A stretch of 51,562 nt of DNA from Fimbriimonadaceae bacterium (GTDB lineage Bacteria; Armatimonadota; Fimbriimonadia; Fimbriimonadales; Fimbriimonadaceae): the NCBI GenBank assembly GCA_020850835.1, contig JADZDX010000012.1, forward strand, positions 1 to 51,562, read 5' to 3'. Positions 25,118 through 34,100 of the stretch are shown one piece after another (position 1 is the first letter of the stretch; every line of letters starts with the position of its first letter). The notes below the pieces were generated by a model. That model saw only the letters and a program-made list of their open reading frames with translations. It searched no databases and had not been told where the DNA came from. A program made the position numbers and the translations under genes.

Positions 25118-25742
25118 GGTTCACCTCTGATTCGGTCAGTCGAGTTCGGCTTGGGACAGAACTTGGGAACACGAATGCTTTGATCTCAATCACGATTTCC
25201 AATGCGGATGGATCGCTCTTGGAGTTCAAATCATTCTTTGGGATCATTGTCACGGACTGGACCGCAACAATCTTTGGAAAGCTCTCAAGCTGCTCAAGGA
25301 AGGAAAGTACTTTAAGGAAGTGGCCCATCCCCTTGACTTCGACCAGTTGCTCTTCATAGGTCTTTCGCGCTTCAACTACTGGCTCTTCTCCAGCCGTCGG
25401 TTTCTTCACTGGGTTGGCAAATTTTGCCGCCATAGGGCGAACACCCGTCACCCGAATGCCATTGAGCTTGCCAAGACTCTCGATCTCCGCCATCAGTGTC
25501 GGCACGTAGGCACGGACCGGAACTCCTTGCTCAAGGTGATTGAGCTTTTCCTGTGACTGGTCAACCTTGAGCGTAATCTCATCAAGCTGCTTCTGAACAT
25601 CAGCCTGCTTCGACACCTGCGATCGCAGTTGAGCTGTCTTTTCCTGATTGCTCGACAGGTCTTGCCACTGGTAATAGCATGCCGTGCCGCCGGCGGCAAA
25701 GACGGCTAAGCTCAATAGAATGAGTATCTTGCTGGATTTCAC
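25104..25742 (-). CDS. pilO: Type IV pilus inner membrane protein PilO
   Basis: The 212-residue protein has one N-terminal membrane helix (about 6-24), a coiled coil (about 28-72) and a ferredoxin-like C-terminal domain (VPVRAYVPTLMAEIESLGKLNGI; MGHFLKVLSFLEQLESFPKIVAVQSV). PilO pairs with PilN in the alignment complex. The start is GTG overlapping the pilN stop (GTGA). Confidence 0.9.
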   Translation of the reverse strand: MKSSKILILLSLAVFAAGGTACYYQWQDLSSNQEKTAQLRSQVSKQADVQKQLDEITLKVDQSQEKLNHLEQGVPVRAYVPTLMAEIESLGKLNGIRVTGVRPMAAKFANPVKKPTAGEEPVVEARKTYEEQLVEVKGMGHFLKVLSFLEQLESFPKIVAVQSVTMIPKNDLNSKSDPSALEIVIEIKAFVFPSSVPSRTRLTESEVNHEGA

Positions 25743-26341
25743 TTCTTTTCCTCCGATTTCTCGTCAACTGCAGGTGCTGCTTTCGCAGTACCCACGAGGT
25801 CTCCCTTCACTTCGAAACGGATCAATTGGCGCTCATTAACTTGATCGCCAGATGTTGATTTCAGTACGACATTCTCGAGATCCTCACTCGCTTGCACGCG
25901 CAGGATGAACTCGGACGCCAATTCCTGGCTAGGAGCTAGGCCCTGCAGTTCAATGGATACCGGGTCCGTCACGGCGGCCTGTAGACATTTCACTTGGGTC
26001 AGCCACACACCGTTCGGAACGTTGTGGGACAGATGATCCATCACCCTCCCCCATCGCTGCGTACTCATTGCGGCATCTTGCAGGGTAGCAAGTCTCGGGC
26101 TGAGCGCATTGAACTGCATTTCACTGGCTTGGATGGCTTGCTTGATTGGTTTGAGCTTGTCAACCTGAGCCTGCAGTTCAGCGGCTTCGTTCTTGGTGTT
26201 CTCACCCGCAAACCAAATAGTCCCCCAAGCCCCGGCGCTTACAACCGCTGTGGCAATTAAGCCAGCGAGGGCCATGCGTTCCTTACGCTCATTATTACGA
26301 GTCGCTTGACGCTGTTCGTGAATTAGATTAATAAGTGGCAT
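25739..26341 (-). CDS. pilN: Type IV pilus inner membrane protein PilN
   Basis: The 200-residue protein opens with PLINLIHEQRQ, the short cytoplasmic peptide by which PilN docks on PilM, then a membrane helix (about 24-44), a coiled coil and a ferredoxin-like domain (VWLTQVKCLQ; SEFILRVQAS). It ends in a charged tail (KSEEKK). pilM lies 10 bases upstream. Confidence 0.9.
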   Translation of the reverse strand: MPLINLIHEQRQATRNNERKERMALAGLIATAVVSAGAWGTIWFAGENTKNEAAELQAQVDKLKPIKQAIQASEMQFNALSPRLATLQDAAMSTQRWGRVMDHLSHNVPNGVWLTQVKCLQAAVTDPVSIELQGLAPSQELASEFILRVQASEDLENVVLKSTSGDQVNERQLIRFEVKGDLVGTAKAAPAVDEKSEEKK

Positions 26342-26351
26342 TGTTTTCCTC

Positions 26352-27428
26352 TTATGCTGCCTTCATGGTGGGTCGCATGGCCAAGCCAGCGACCACGCTG
26401 AACTCATGGCCTGCGCCAAAGTCGTGAGGGGTTTGATTGATAACCCTCGGATTCTCGAATGCTCCCATCGTGGTTACGGATAGCCCCAACTTACTGCCGA
26501 GGTAGTCACCTATGCCGGTGAGCTTGGCTCCGCCACCCGTCAGAACAATGGACTTGATCGGCTTAGGAGCCTGACCATCGACAGCTTGCGATTCGTAATA
26601 ATTGAGCGATCGGCGGATTTCGCGCACTAGCTCATCGAGGTACGGGTGCAGGACCCGCAACGGCGGATTCTCCTGCGGCTCCTCGTCCAGCAATTCCTTG
26701 ACATCAAGCGCTGTCTTGCCAGCCTCGGCATCCTCGGGTGAGAGGTCGAAGAAGGTGCGCAACGCCTCGGTGAGTGCGGCTCCGTGACCATTGGTGATCG
26801 TACGGGTCATGGCAAACTGTCCTTCGGTGATCACGCTCACGGTATTTGCGCCTGAACCTAAGTCAATTAGAGCGAACGTCTCGTGCTCCCATGCCTTGGT
26901 GTCATCAGTTTCAACAAGCGAGCGGTACGCGGCAAATGGGCTGACGTCAACAGTGTCAACTTCAAGGCCCGCCATCTGAGCGGCGGCCACCCTGCTTTCA
27001 ACAAAATCCTTCGGAGCCGCAACTATCAGGACATCCATTTGGCCATCCTCGGCATCACCCAGAATTTCAAACTCGATGAAGGCTTCTTCCACGGATGTAG
27101 GCACATAGCGGCCCGCCTCAAACCGAATGGACTTGCGCAAAACGCTCTCGGCCATCTTTGGCATGCGCACAGTGCGAACCACGACCGTGCTGCCTTGCAC
27201 ACTGAGAACTGCGCTCTTGGCGGTAATTCCAGTGTGGCGCAACAAGGCTTTGAGGGCCGCCGCAACGGGTTCTGGACTAATGAGAATGCCCTCTTTGATG
27301 CAATCTGGCGGGGTTGGCACCCAACCTGCTTTGGTGATCTTCCAGCCCTGGGCAGATCGCTCTGCGAAAGCTGCTTTGATCGTGTGGTGGCCAAAATCCA
27401 CCCCGACGAAACTCTTTTTGCCTAACAT
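26352..27428 (-). CDS. pilM: Type IV pilus assembly ATPase-like PilM
   Basis: PilM is an actin-like cytoplasmic protein that binds ATP and the PilN N-terminus. The 358-residue product has the phosphate-1 loop FVGVDFGHHTIKAAF, the mid segment FALIDLGSGANTVSV and the C-terminal SIVLTGGGAKLTGIGDYL. I chose ATG 27428, which has an excellent ribosome binding site (AGGAAGGA) and matches family starts; the longer frame to 27512 overlaps another reading frame. Confidence 0.94.
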   Translation of the reverse strand: MLGKKSFVGVDFGHHTIKAAFAERSAQGWKITKAGWVPTPPDCIKEGILISPEPVAAALKALLRHTGITAKSAVLSVQGSTVVVRTVRMPKMAESVLRKSIRFEAGRYVPTSVEEAFIEFEILGDAEDGQMDVLIVAAPKDFVESRVAAAQMAGLEVDTVDVSPFAAYRSLVETDDTKAWEHETFALIDLGSGANTVSVITEGQFAMTRTITNGHGAALTEALRTFFDLSPEDAEAGKTALDVKELLDEEPQENPPLRVLHPYLDELVREIRRSLNYYESQAVDGQAPKPIKSIVLTGGGAKLTGIGDYLGSKLGLSVTTMGAFENPRVINQTPHDFGAGHEFSVVAGLAMRPTMKAA

Positions 27429-27706
27429 CGTGTTCCTTCCTGCGCTTGGGACCGGAGGTACGCCTGATTCAAATCCCGAGTGAATCGAGACCATCCAAGG
27501 ACCGACCGCCAATCTTCGAAAGCACGGACCGCCTTCAGCGTCCCAGCCTCAACGATTTCGTTCACCTCATTGCTGAGTTCCCGAAATCGCAGATCCTCCT
27601 TACTGGAGATTTCTATTGATTGGCGCGATTTGACCATCGTAATACTCCGAATCCACATGGGACCCAGGTAGATGTTCGGGAGGTCAAACCAGAAACTTAA
27701 GGGCAA
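27422..27706 (-). CDS. Possible small gene overlapping the start of pilM
   Basis: An open frame of up to 94 codons ends at a TAG that overlaps the first bases of pilM (ATGTTAG). The C-terminal 70 residues are hydrophilic and predicted helical (SSKEDLRFRELSNEVNEIVEAGTLKAVRAFEDW) and look like a real protein; inner starts (for example MVKSRQSIEI) are possible. No family recognised. Coupling to pilM suggests either a pilus-linked gene or a leader frame controlling pilM translation. Confidence 0.45.
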   Translation of the reverse strand: MPLSFWFDLPNIYLGPMWIRSITMVKSRQSIEISSKEDLRFRELSNEVNEIVEAGTLKAVRAFEDWRSVLGWSRFTRDLNQAYLRSQAQEGTRC

Positions 27707-27757
27707 GTTCTTGAGCTAGAGTCTCTAATCTCGGTTTCAGGTTTGGCCTTCATGCAC

Positions 27758-27796
27758 AAAAAAGCGGCGCTTGGCTTAACCGCACGCCGCTTTTTT
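27758..27796 (-). terminator. Strong Rho-independent terminator
   Basis: A perfect 12-bp stem (AAAAAAGCGGCG at 27758-27769 with CGCCGCTTTTTT at 27785-27796) surrounds a 15-base loop. Read on the minus strand it sits 15 bases after the stop of the lysine-rich gene and separates the yvcK-gmk-lgt operon from the pilus operon. Because of A and T tracts on both sides it could work in both directions. Confidence 0.85.
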
Positions 27797-27810
27797 ATTG
27801 AGCGAATGAA

Positions 27811-28017
27811 TTATTTGCTGGCTTCTGTAGCTTTCTTCGCCGGAGCTTTCTTGACCGCTGGCTTCTTCGGTGCGGCGGGCTTCTTGGCGGCTACTGGCTT
27901 TTCAGCCTTGACTGGCTTCTCCTTCTTGCCGCCTGCCTTCGCTTCCTTGATCAACTCTTTGATCTTCTGTTCTTTGCGATGCCACTTGTTTCGCAGTTCT
28001 TTGTTTCGTACTCGCAT
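27811..28017 (-). CDS. Small lysine/alanine/proline-rich basic protein
   Basis: The 68-residue protein has a basic, probably helical N-terminus (VRNKELRNKWHRKEQKIKELIKEAK) and a C-terminal half built from KKPAAPKK-like units, resembling the tails of bacterial histone H1-like proteins. It is likely to bind nucleic acid by charge. It follows lgt by eight bases, has a -10-like TATCCT (28028-28033) ten bases before its ATG, and is closed by a strong terminator. I do not recognise the N-terminal half. Confidence 0.75.
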   Translation of the reverse strand: MRVRNKELRNKWHRKEQKIKELIKEAKAGGKKEKPVKAEKPVAAKKPAAPKKPAVKKAPAKKATEASK

Positions 28018-28025
28018 TTGTTGGG

Positions 28026-28820
28026 CTAGGATACCTCAACCATTGGGCGACGCCTTGCCCAGAGGGAAATCCCAGTACCAACCAAGGCTAGGGCAAATGC
28101 AGCTAGCTGAGCGTGAGTAACTGGCGAATTCGGAAACAGTACCGAACTTGACCCCGCCCGGAAGTACTCGTAGATGACGCGAGCTAGGCCATAGGCAACA
28201 AAGGTGAGCCCAACCGTGAGCCCTCGCGGCCAACTCGGTCGCCGTTCCAGCCGCGAGATCACGACAGCTCCAACGAGTGCGAGCGCAGAGTCTATTAACT
28301 GAGCCGGCAGGAAGAAGCCTTCCCCATGGGGTCCCCGCAATATCCCGCCGTGGGCGTCTTGCAGGACAACACCGGGCGGTGAAGTGAGGCAGGCGTGCCC
28401 GTAGCAACACCCATTCAACAAGCAACCAATCCGACCAATTGCGCTGGCGACTAACATTGGTACGCCGATCGTGTCAAGTAATTGTAAGGGGTGGAAGTGC
28501 TTAAGCTTTGAATAGATCAAGACACCTAAGGCGCCTCCAAACAAGCCACCAAAGCTGGTCAGCCCATCCATCTGGAGCTTAAAGATTTCCTGGGGCCTCC
28601 CCTGGTATGTCCCCCATTCTTGGGCAATGAATGTAACTCGTGCAAATAGGACCCCCAAAATGATGATCCAGACGGCCCCGTCTTGGATCTGGAGTGGGGT
28701 AAGGCCAAATCTTGGTGCTCGCTTAGACGCGATGATAATCGCAACGAGGAATGCGATCATCAGCATGACCCCGAAGCTACGAACCGGGAAGTTACCTATA
28801 TGAAAGAGGATTGGGTGCAT
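28026..28820 (-). CDS. lgt: Phosphatidylglycerol:prolipoprotein diacylglyceryl transferase
   Basis: Lgt attaches diacylglycerol to the lipobox cysteine of prolipoproteins, including the several lipoproteins in this window. The 264-residue polytopic protein has the signature SAIGRIGCLLNGCCYG, the DGLTSFGGLFGG segment and VIYEYFRAG near the C-terminus. It lies 18 bases after gmk in a minus-strand operon. Confidence 0.95.
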   Translation of the reverse strand: MHPILFHIGNFPVRSFGVMLMIAFLVAIIIASKRAPRFGLTPLQIQDGAVWIIILGVLFARVTFIAQEWGTYQGRPQEIFKLQMDGLTSFGGLFGGALGVLIYSKLKHFHPLQLLDTIGVPMLVASAIGRIGCLLNGCCYGHACLTSPPGVVLQDAHGGILRGPHGEGFFLPAQLIDSALALVGAVVISRLERRPSWPRGLTVGLTFVAYGLARVIYEYFRAGSSSVLFPNSPVTHAQLAAFALALVGTGISLWARRRPMVEVS

Positions 28821-28838
28821 GTTTCGGTTGGGAGAATA

Positions 28839-29396
28839 TCAGTGGGTTACTATCGCCTCCAATTGATCAACAACCTTTTCTAGGTCATCGTTCACCAATC
28901 TATATTGGTAGAAGCTTGAAGCACAAATTTCGTCCTTGGCATTCTTCAGGCGAACAACGATACTGGAGTCTGGATCGGTTTGCCTACCCCGGATACGCCG
29001 CTCCAACTCGTCCATCGAGGGCGGCAAAAGGAATACAGTGAGAACTTCGGGGTGCTTGGCCACAACCTCTCGCGCACCTTGGACATCGATCTTCAGAATG
29101 GCGATGCCACCACATTTTAGGATGGCCTCAATACCCGCCATCGGCGTCGCGTACCAGTTCCCGTGAACATTCTTGGCCTCTAGGAATTGGCCGCTAGCCC
29201 TAGCCCGGTCAAACTCGGTCTGACTAACAAAATGATAGCTACGGCCGTCAATCTCCCCTTCCCGTGGAGCCCGTGTGGTGACTGCTATCACTCGCTCAAC
29301 TTTGGGATTGCGCTGCATCCAGCGGTCCAGGACGCTGTCTTTCCCAACCCCGCTTGGGCCGCTGAGAATCATGACACGGGCTGGATCAAAGCTCAT
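28839..29396 (-). CDS. gmk: Guanylate kinase
   Basis: Gmk phosphorylates GMP to GDP. The 185-residue protein has the P-loop GPSGVGKDS (residues 13-21), VTTRAPREGEIDGRSYHFV for GMP binding, GNWYATP and LKIDVQGAREV. The residue after the P-loop lysine is Asp20 rather than Ser or Gly, a variant also known in plant organellar guanylate kinases. The ATG overlaps the yvcK stop by four bases. Confidence 0.95.
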   Translation of the reverse strand: MSFDPARVMILSGPSGVGKDSVLDRWMQRNPKVERVIAVTTRAPREGEIDGRSYHFVSQTEFDRARASGQFLEAKNVHGNWYATPMAGIEAILKCGGIAILKIDVQGAREVVAKHPEVLTVFLLPPSMDELERRIRGRQTDPDSSIVVRLKNAKDEICASSFYQYRLVNDDLEKVVDQLEAIVTH

Positions 29397-30700
29397 CGGT
29401 TTAACAGTTTGATCAAAGCTTCTGCCATGCGAGACGGGTCATGGCGCACATAGTCTGACTCACTCATAAACTCGCCACGGACAATACCAAATCCCATTGA
29501 TCGAATTCGGTCAACATCCGCTTCTACAGGATATTGATCTTTGTCGCGATACTTTTCGAGCGTGTTCGATGAAGGAAGTTGGTTGTTCACAAGTACAAAA
29601 TCAAACAAGCGGTGGCTAACATTTGCCTCGATGGCAAGCACATGTTCGGCGGCTGTGAATGAATCACTCTCGCCCGGTTGCGTCATCACATTGCAAATAT
29701 AGGCCTTGGTTGCCCGACTATCTCGAATAGCTTCCGGTATTCCCGGCACCAGCAGATTCGGGATAACGCTCGAATAAACGCTTCCCGGCCCCATGACAAC
29801 CAGTTCTGCTTCCCGAATCGCCTCGATGGCATCGGGAAATGCGTGGGCATTATTGGGCTCCATGAAAATCCGACGAATCCGCCCCCCGGAAGCCGCAATG
29901 TTGGTTTCACCAAAGACTTCCTTACCGTCCTCCAAAAGCGCCTTGAGTCGAACTCGTTCCAATGTTGACGGCATGACACGGCCCCGAATCGCCAAAACTT
30001 CGCTTGCCATGTTTAGGGCGCGCTCAAAGTCACCACCACACTGTTCGATAAGCCCTGCGATCAGAAGATTGCCTAAACTGTGGCCGCTCAGCGATCCACG
30101 CTTCCCCTTAAAGCGATACTGGAAAAGATCGGTCATAAGCTTTTCCGCATCGGCAAGAGCGACAAGGCAGTTCCGCAAATCGCCCGGCGGAATAATGCCG
30201 AGTTCTTCGCTCAAGCGACCGCTTGAGCCGCCATCATCCGTCACCGTAACAATGGCGGTGATGTTCGAACTGTAGTTCTTGAGGCCACGCAAAAGGGTTG
30301 AAAGCCCAGTTCCACCCCCCAAACATACAATTTTTGGTCCCTGAGCTAATTGTTGTTTGCGAACATAAAGGGCCCCGACAGATCCAGCCGCTCCTGGCGA
30401 AAGGGTCCGAAACAGGCGGGCCATTATCGAACGAATGCCCACGTACGTGAGCACAAATCCCAAGATGAGCAAGGCCCCGCCCAGTAGGTGATTGGCGTAC
30501 TCCGCACTCGTCACTCCAAAGCTGTGAACAAAGGTGAACCACGTAGCTTTCACCCAAGCCAGAACAGGGGTGGCCACTGTGCGAAAACTCAAAGTCAAAC
30601 CGCCAATGAGCAGGGCCAAGCCTAGGGTGGCGGCGACAATGGATCCTCCGAGATCGGCGGTTGGCGCAAGGGCGCGTCGTAGCTTCCGCCGATTAAACAT
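29393..30700 (-). CDS. yvcK: YvcK/CofD-like gluconeogenesis factor with N-terminal membrane helices
   Basis: YvcK-family proteins bind UDP-sugars and are needed for cell wall balance and growth on gluconeogenic carbon sources. The 435-residue protein carries GGGTGLSTLLRGLK, TVTDDGGSSGRLSEE, PPGDLRNCLVALAD and a typical C-terminal MTQPGES. Two membrane helices precede the domain (about residues 20-45 and 70-92), unlike the soluble Bacillus protein. The ATG follows the stop of the holin-like gene without a gap. Confidence 0.93.
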   Translation of the reverse strand: MFNRRKLRRALAPTADLGGSIVAATLGLALLIGGLTLSFRTVATPVLAWVKATWFTFVHSFGVTSAEYANHLLGGALLILGFVLTYVGIRSIMARLFRTLSPGAAGSVGALYVRKQQLAQGPKIVCLGGGTGLSTLLRGLKNYSSNITAIVTVTDDGGSSGRLSEELGIIPPGDLRNCLVALADAEKLMTDLFQYRFKGKRGSLSGHSLGNLLIAGLIEQCGGDFERALNMASEVLAIRGRVMPSTLERVRLKALLEDGKEVFGETNIAASGGRIRRIFMEPNNAHAFPDAIEAIREAELVVMGPGSVYSSVIPNLLVPGIPEAIRDSRATKAYICNVMTQPGESDSFTAAEHVLAIEANVSHRLFDFVLVNNQLPSSNTLEKYRDKDQYPVEADVDRIRSMGFGIVRGEFMSESDYVRHDPSRMAEALIKLLNR

Positions 30701-31075
30701 CTAGTCCTTGCGCTCCTTGTCAGGCAGAAAGATGCCGCCAAGGATCCCATTTACGGCAGAGACAATGAGGCTGCCAAGAAAGGCGGGTAAGAATCCATCC
30801 ACCTTGAAGCCAAACCCCATCGTGCCAACCCACCACAGCATCAGGGCATTGATGACAAGCGCCGCAAGCCCAAGAGTGAGGCAGTTTACAGGCTTTGCTA
30901 TCAACTTCAAAAAGCCACCCAAGAACATGTTCACCACGGCAAGGACTGCGCTACCCAGGAAGAGGGGCACAATATTCTTTGTCTCACTGGCATTCGCATC
31001 AAATCCAGGCAGAACTATCGCGGCAATGACCACGGCAATGGTTAGAGCCAACCATTTAAGCAAGAGATTTTTCAT
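30701..31075 (-). CDS. Small four-helix membrane protein (phage holin 4 superfamily, YvlD-like)
   Basis: The 124-residue product has four hydrophobic helices with KNLLLKWLALTIAVVIA, FLKLIAKPVNCLTLGLAALVINALMLWW and SLIVSAVNGILGG, as in YvlD/Phage_holin_4_2 proteins of unknown role. No phage genes are nearby, so the holin name is only historical. ATG 31075 was chosen because the extra 40 residues of the longer frame are low-complexity and overlap tamB. A TACAAT box lies about 16 bases upstream. Confidence 0.85.
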   Translation of the reverse strand: MKNLLLKWLALTIAVVIAAIVLPGFDANASETKNIVPLFLGSAVLAVVNMFLGGFLKLIAKPVNCLTLGLAALVINALMLWWVGTMGFGFKVDGFLPAFLGSLIVSAVNGILGGIFLPDKERKD

Positions 31076-31151
31076 CGCCCAGGTACCAGAGATTGTACTT
31101 GTTTCGGAATCAGGGCCGGAAGATTTGGGCGAAGCCTTCAGGTGGCCGGCG

Positions 31152-34100
31152 CTAGAACTTCGTCGAGAACTCAATAGCGATCCGCCATGCGGCACGGTTG
31201 CTGGTGCTCATGACAAATCTGGACCGACTTAGGAGGGGATTGTTGGTTGGAACACGGTAAACCAATCGGAGCTCATATTGAATTGCGTCCAAGAAGCGTT
31301 GCTCGGTAATTGCACGCCGCGCCTCAAGGGTGACGAACTTGTTGAAGCTCTTTGCCGCGCTCAGAATGGCACCTTCGAAGGGATTGTAATCTAACGAAAT
31401 GTAATCAAGGTTGAGTTGCTGAGCCAGTTCAGCCGTAAGGCGGTCGCTGATTGTCGGTAACAACAGCCCAATCACCGCATCACGGAACTCTCCACCGCGA
31501 GCGCTCTGGGTGCCGGTCGCTAGAGCCTCCAGGAGGTCGCGCTGCCCAATGATCGCAAGTATCTGCTCCTGAGTCAGATCATTCGGGTCGCTTCGCCCAA
31601 TGAGTTGGAGATCGCCCTGTTGCATCAGGTCTCCGTTCACCTGAATTTCGATGTCATATCGTTGGTAGCCAGAACTGGGCCCTCGGGCGCTGACCGAAGT
31701 TCTCCCTGTAAGCGTAACTGGTACCTCTACCGTCGTTTCCCCCAGTGCGTTTGTTCGCATCTGGAAGTTAACAAGCCCACCCTCATCCAATTTGATTCGT
31801 GCATTTGGCAGGCGAAGTGATCCACCATCCACAAAGAATGTGCCCTCTGCTTGTGGGCGGAGGAGGCTACCCTTCAATGAACCTGATGCCTTCGCGATCA
31901 TCGTTGCAGACACCGTTCGGATGCTTATGGGGTTGGCCGAAGCAAACTCCAAGTCAAATCTTGGGTCAACGGGAGGTTTTGGACCGGGCTCCGTCGGGGT
32001 GAACGTAGGAATATCACCGTTAGCACCCGACACTTGAACTTTTCCGGCGATAAGGGGCGAATTCAGGTTGCCACTAATTTGAATTGGAGCGGGCGCACCC
32101 GTCTCGCGGGCAACCGTCCCCAACGTTCCAAAGACTTGATTCCCCTTTGAGGAGGCGCCTTCATCCACTTTAAGTTCGTTGAGATTCACTTCCCCATTTA
32201 TGGGAGTTGCGGCCAACCACTCCTCGAAGGAGCCGGTGGGGAACTTGCCCGGAATTCGGAGATTTGCGCTCACGGATCCACCTTGACTCCCAGCAGCCGT
32301 CGCGGTGAACTCCAGGTTGTCATCACGCAACGCTAAGCTAAGGATGGGGTTAATGAATTCAGTTCGGTAACCTGTAAAGGCCAGCTTCCCCGGCGATCCG
32401 CCAAACCCCAACCCGCCCGATAGCTTGACATCATCAACCGTACCGACGGCGGCGACTTTACCACCCAAGGACCCCGAGCTACGATCAAAATCAAGAAACG
32501 TTAGTAGGTCCTTGAACTCTACGATTTGACGTTCGGCGACGGTAGCCTCTAAGCTGAAGGTATCTCCTGGGCTCCGCCCCTCCTTTGGTGCCGGCATCAA
32601 GGAAGCAAGCGGGCCTTGGAAGATTACGGAACCGGTGAACCCTTGAGCCTGAAAGGCCCCACCGGCGGTAACTTGCCGATCCTTCAGTTCTATTTGATCT
32701 AAGTTCAAGCTTGGTGGCAGATCACGGGTCTCCGAGTTACCCCTCGGCACCCCTTCCACCTTTAGCGATGCGAGGATGTGAGGGTTGTCACTCTTGCCGT
32801 TCAGGATAAACGAGGCGTCAGCGGTGGCCGGAATCACCGCCATGTCGGGGTTCAACGCATTCAGCCACGAAAGTCCTACCTTGTTTGCCTCTCCTTCGAA
32901 CTCCATTTCGCCATTGTCAAGCAACCGGCCAGAGCCACTCAATCGCTCAGTCCCATTCGACAACTCGGCCTTGGCAACCTGCCAAGCTGGCCCATTGCGA
33001 AAGATACTCGCACTCAGGTTCCCCACAGTCCGTCCATTGACGCTTAGATCCGTGACCGTCAAATCGTCTGTTTGCAGACGAAATTGGTTATCAATATTCG
33101 AGAAGTTAAGGGTGCCATCCACCTCTCCCGTCAAGCCCGCCACAAAGCGCTGGACATCTTCAGGTGCTTCCTTCCACTGAGCTCTAGTTAACCGAATCAA
33201 GGCTTCCGCCCTGACATTGAAGGAAGTAAGTTTGCCGCTCAGGTTGCCTTTCTGATCCGACTTCAGTTCGTCCAGCGATGCAAACCGGTCTAGTGACCCG
33301 ATAGCCCCAGTAGCTGTCCACTGCCCATCCTTGACGTTGGCCTCGAAGGGCCCCGAACCAACGAGTTCGCCGTTGAGGGCGACCTCCGACATGGTGCCGC
33401 TGGCTGAACCTGAAACTGGTCCTCGGGTATCGAGCGCAAACTTCGCGCTACCGGTGGTTTCGCCTTGTACGGCAAACCGTTCGTCAAATTGGGCAAGAGG
33501 ACGCAGAGGCAAGTTGTTCCAATTGGCCACGACTTCGCCGGACCGCCCATTAAGGCTATATTGGCCACTGAAATCAACCGTCCCTGTTCGGTCCCCATCG
33601 GCGACCTCAACTTTTCCGCTCAAGACCTTGATTAGGTCATTGCTTGCCGAAACCTTGGCGGAGAGACCTGCGAGGGTGGCCCCCGAGTATGAAATCGTGC
33701 CCCCTTCAATGTCAGCGCTAAGCTGAGGCTTGGCCAGTGTTCCACCTATCCGCCCATCTCGGACCCGCACAATTCCCGCTGCGTTTCCACTCCCAAACTC
33801 GGCGAGTTGAAGGGAGGGGGAGTTGAACGTCCCGGTTAGACGTCCGGACTTGGTCTCGTAGACTACGTCCCCGTGAATGCGACTAAAGCCGTATTGACCC
33901 TGGATCTGGGAGAACTTAATCCTCGCTGGGTTCCCGCTGGCTTGGAGTTGCAGCCACGGCAACTTGGTGTCACCAAAAGCAAGGTTATGAATATCCACCA
34001 CGCTCGTGAACTGAGGATTGCTAAAGGTTCCCTTTACCTTGCCCGACAGAAAGGCCTCCCCGTCGGTGTCTGGTGCGAATGCTTTTGTCCTTAGTTGTCC

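Noticed and set aside
28839-29396. Asp20 after the P-loop lysine in guanylate kinase as a broken site
   Set aside because: The GKD form is also known in active plant organellar guanylate kinases, and all other motifs are intact.
30701-31075. Holin-like protein as a sign of a prophage
   Set aside because: The Phage_holin_4_2/YvlD family is common on chromosomes, and no phage genes are near.
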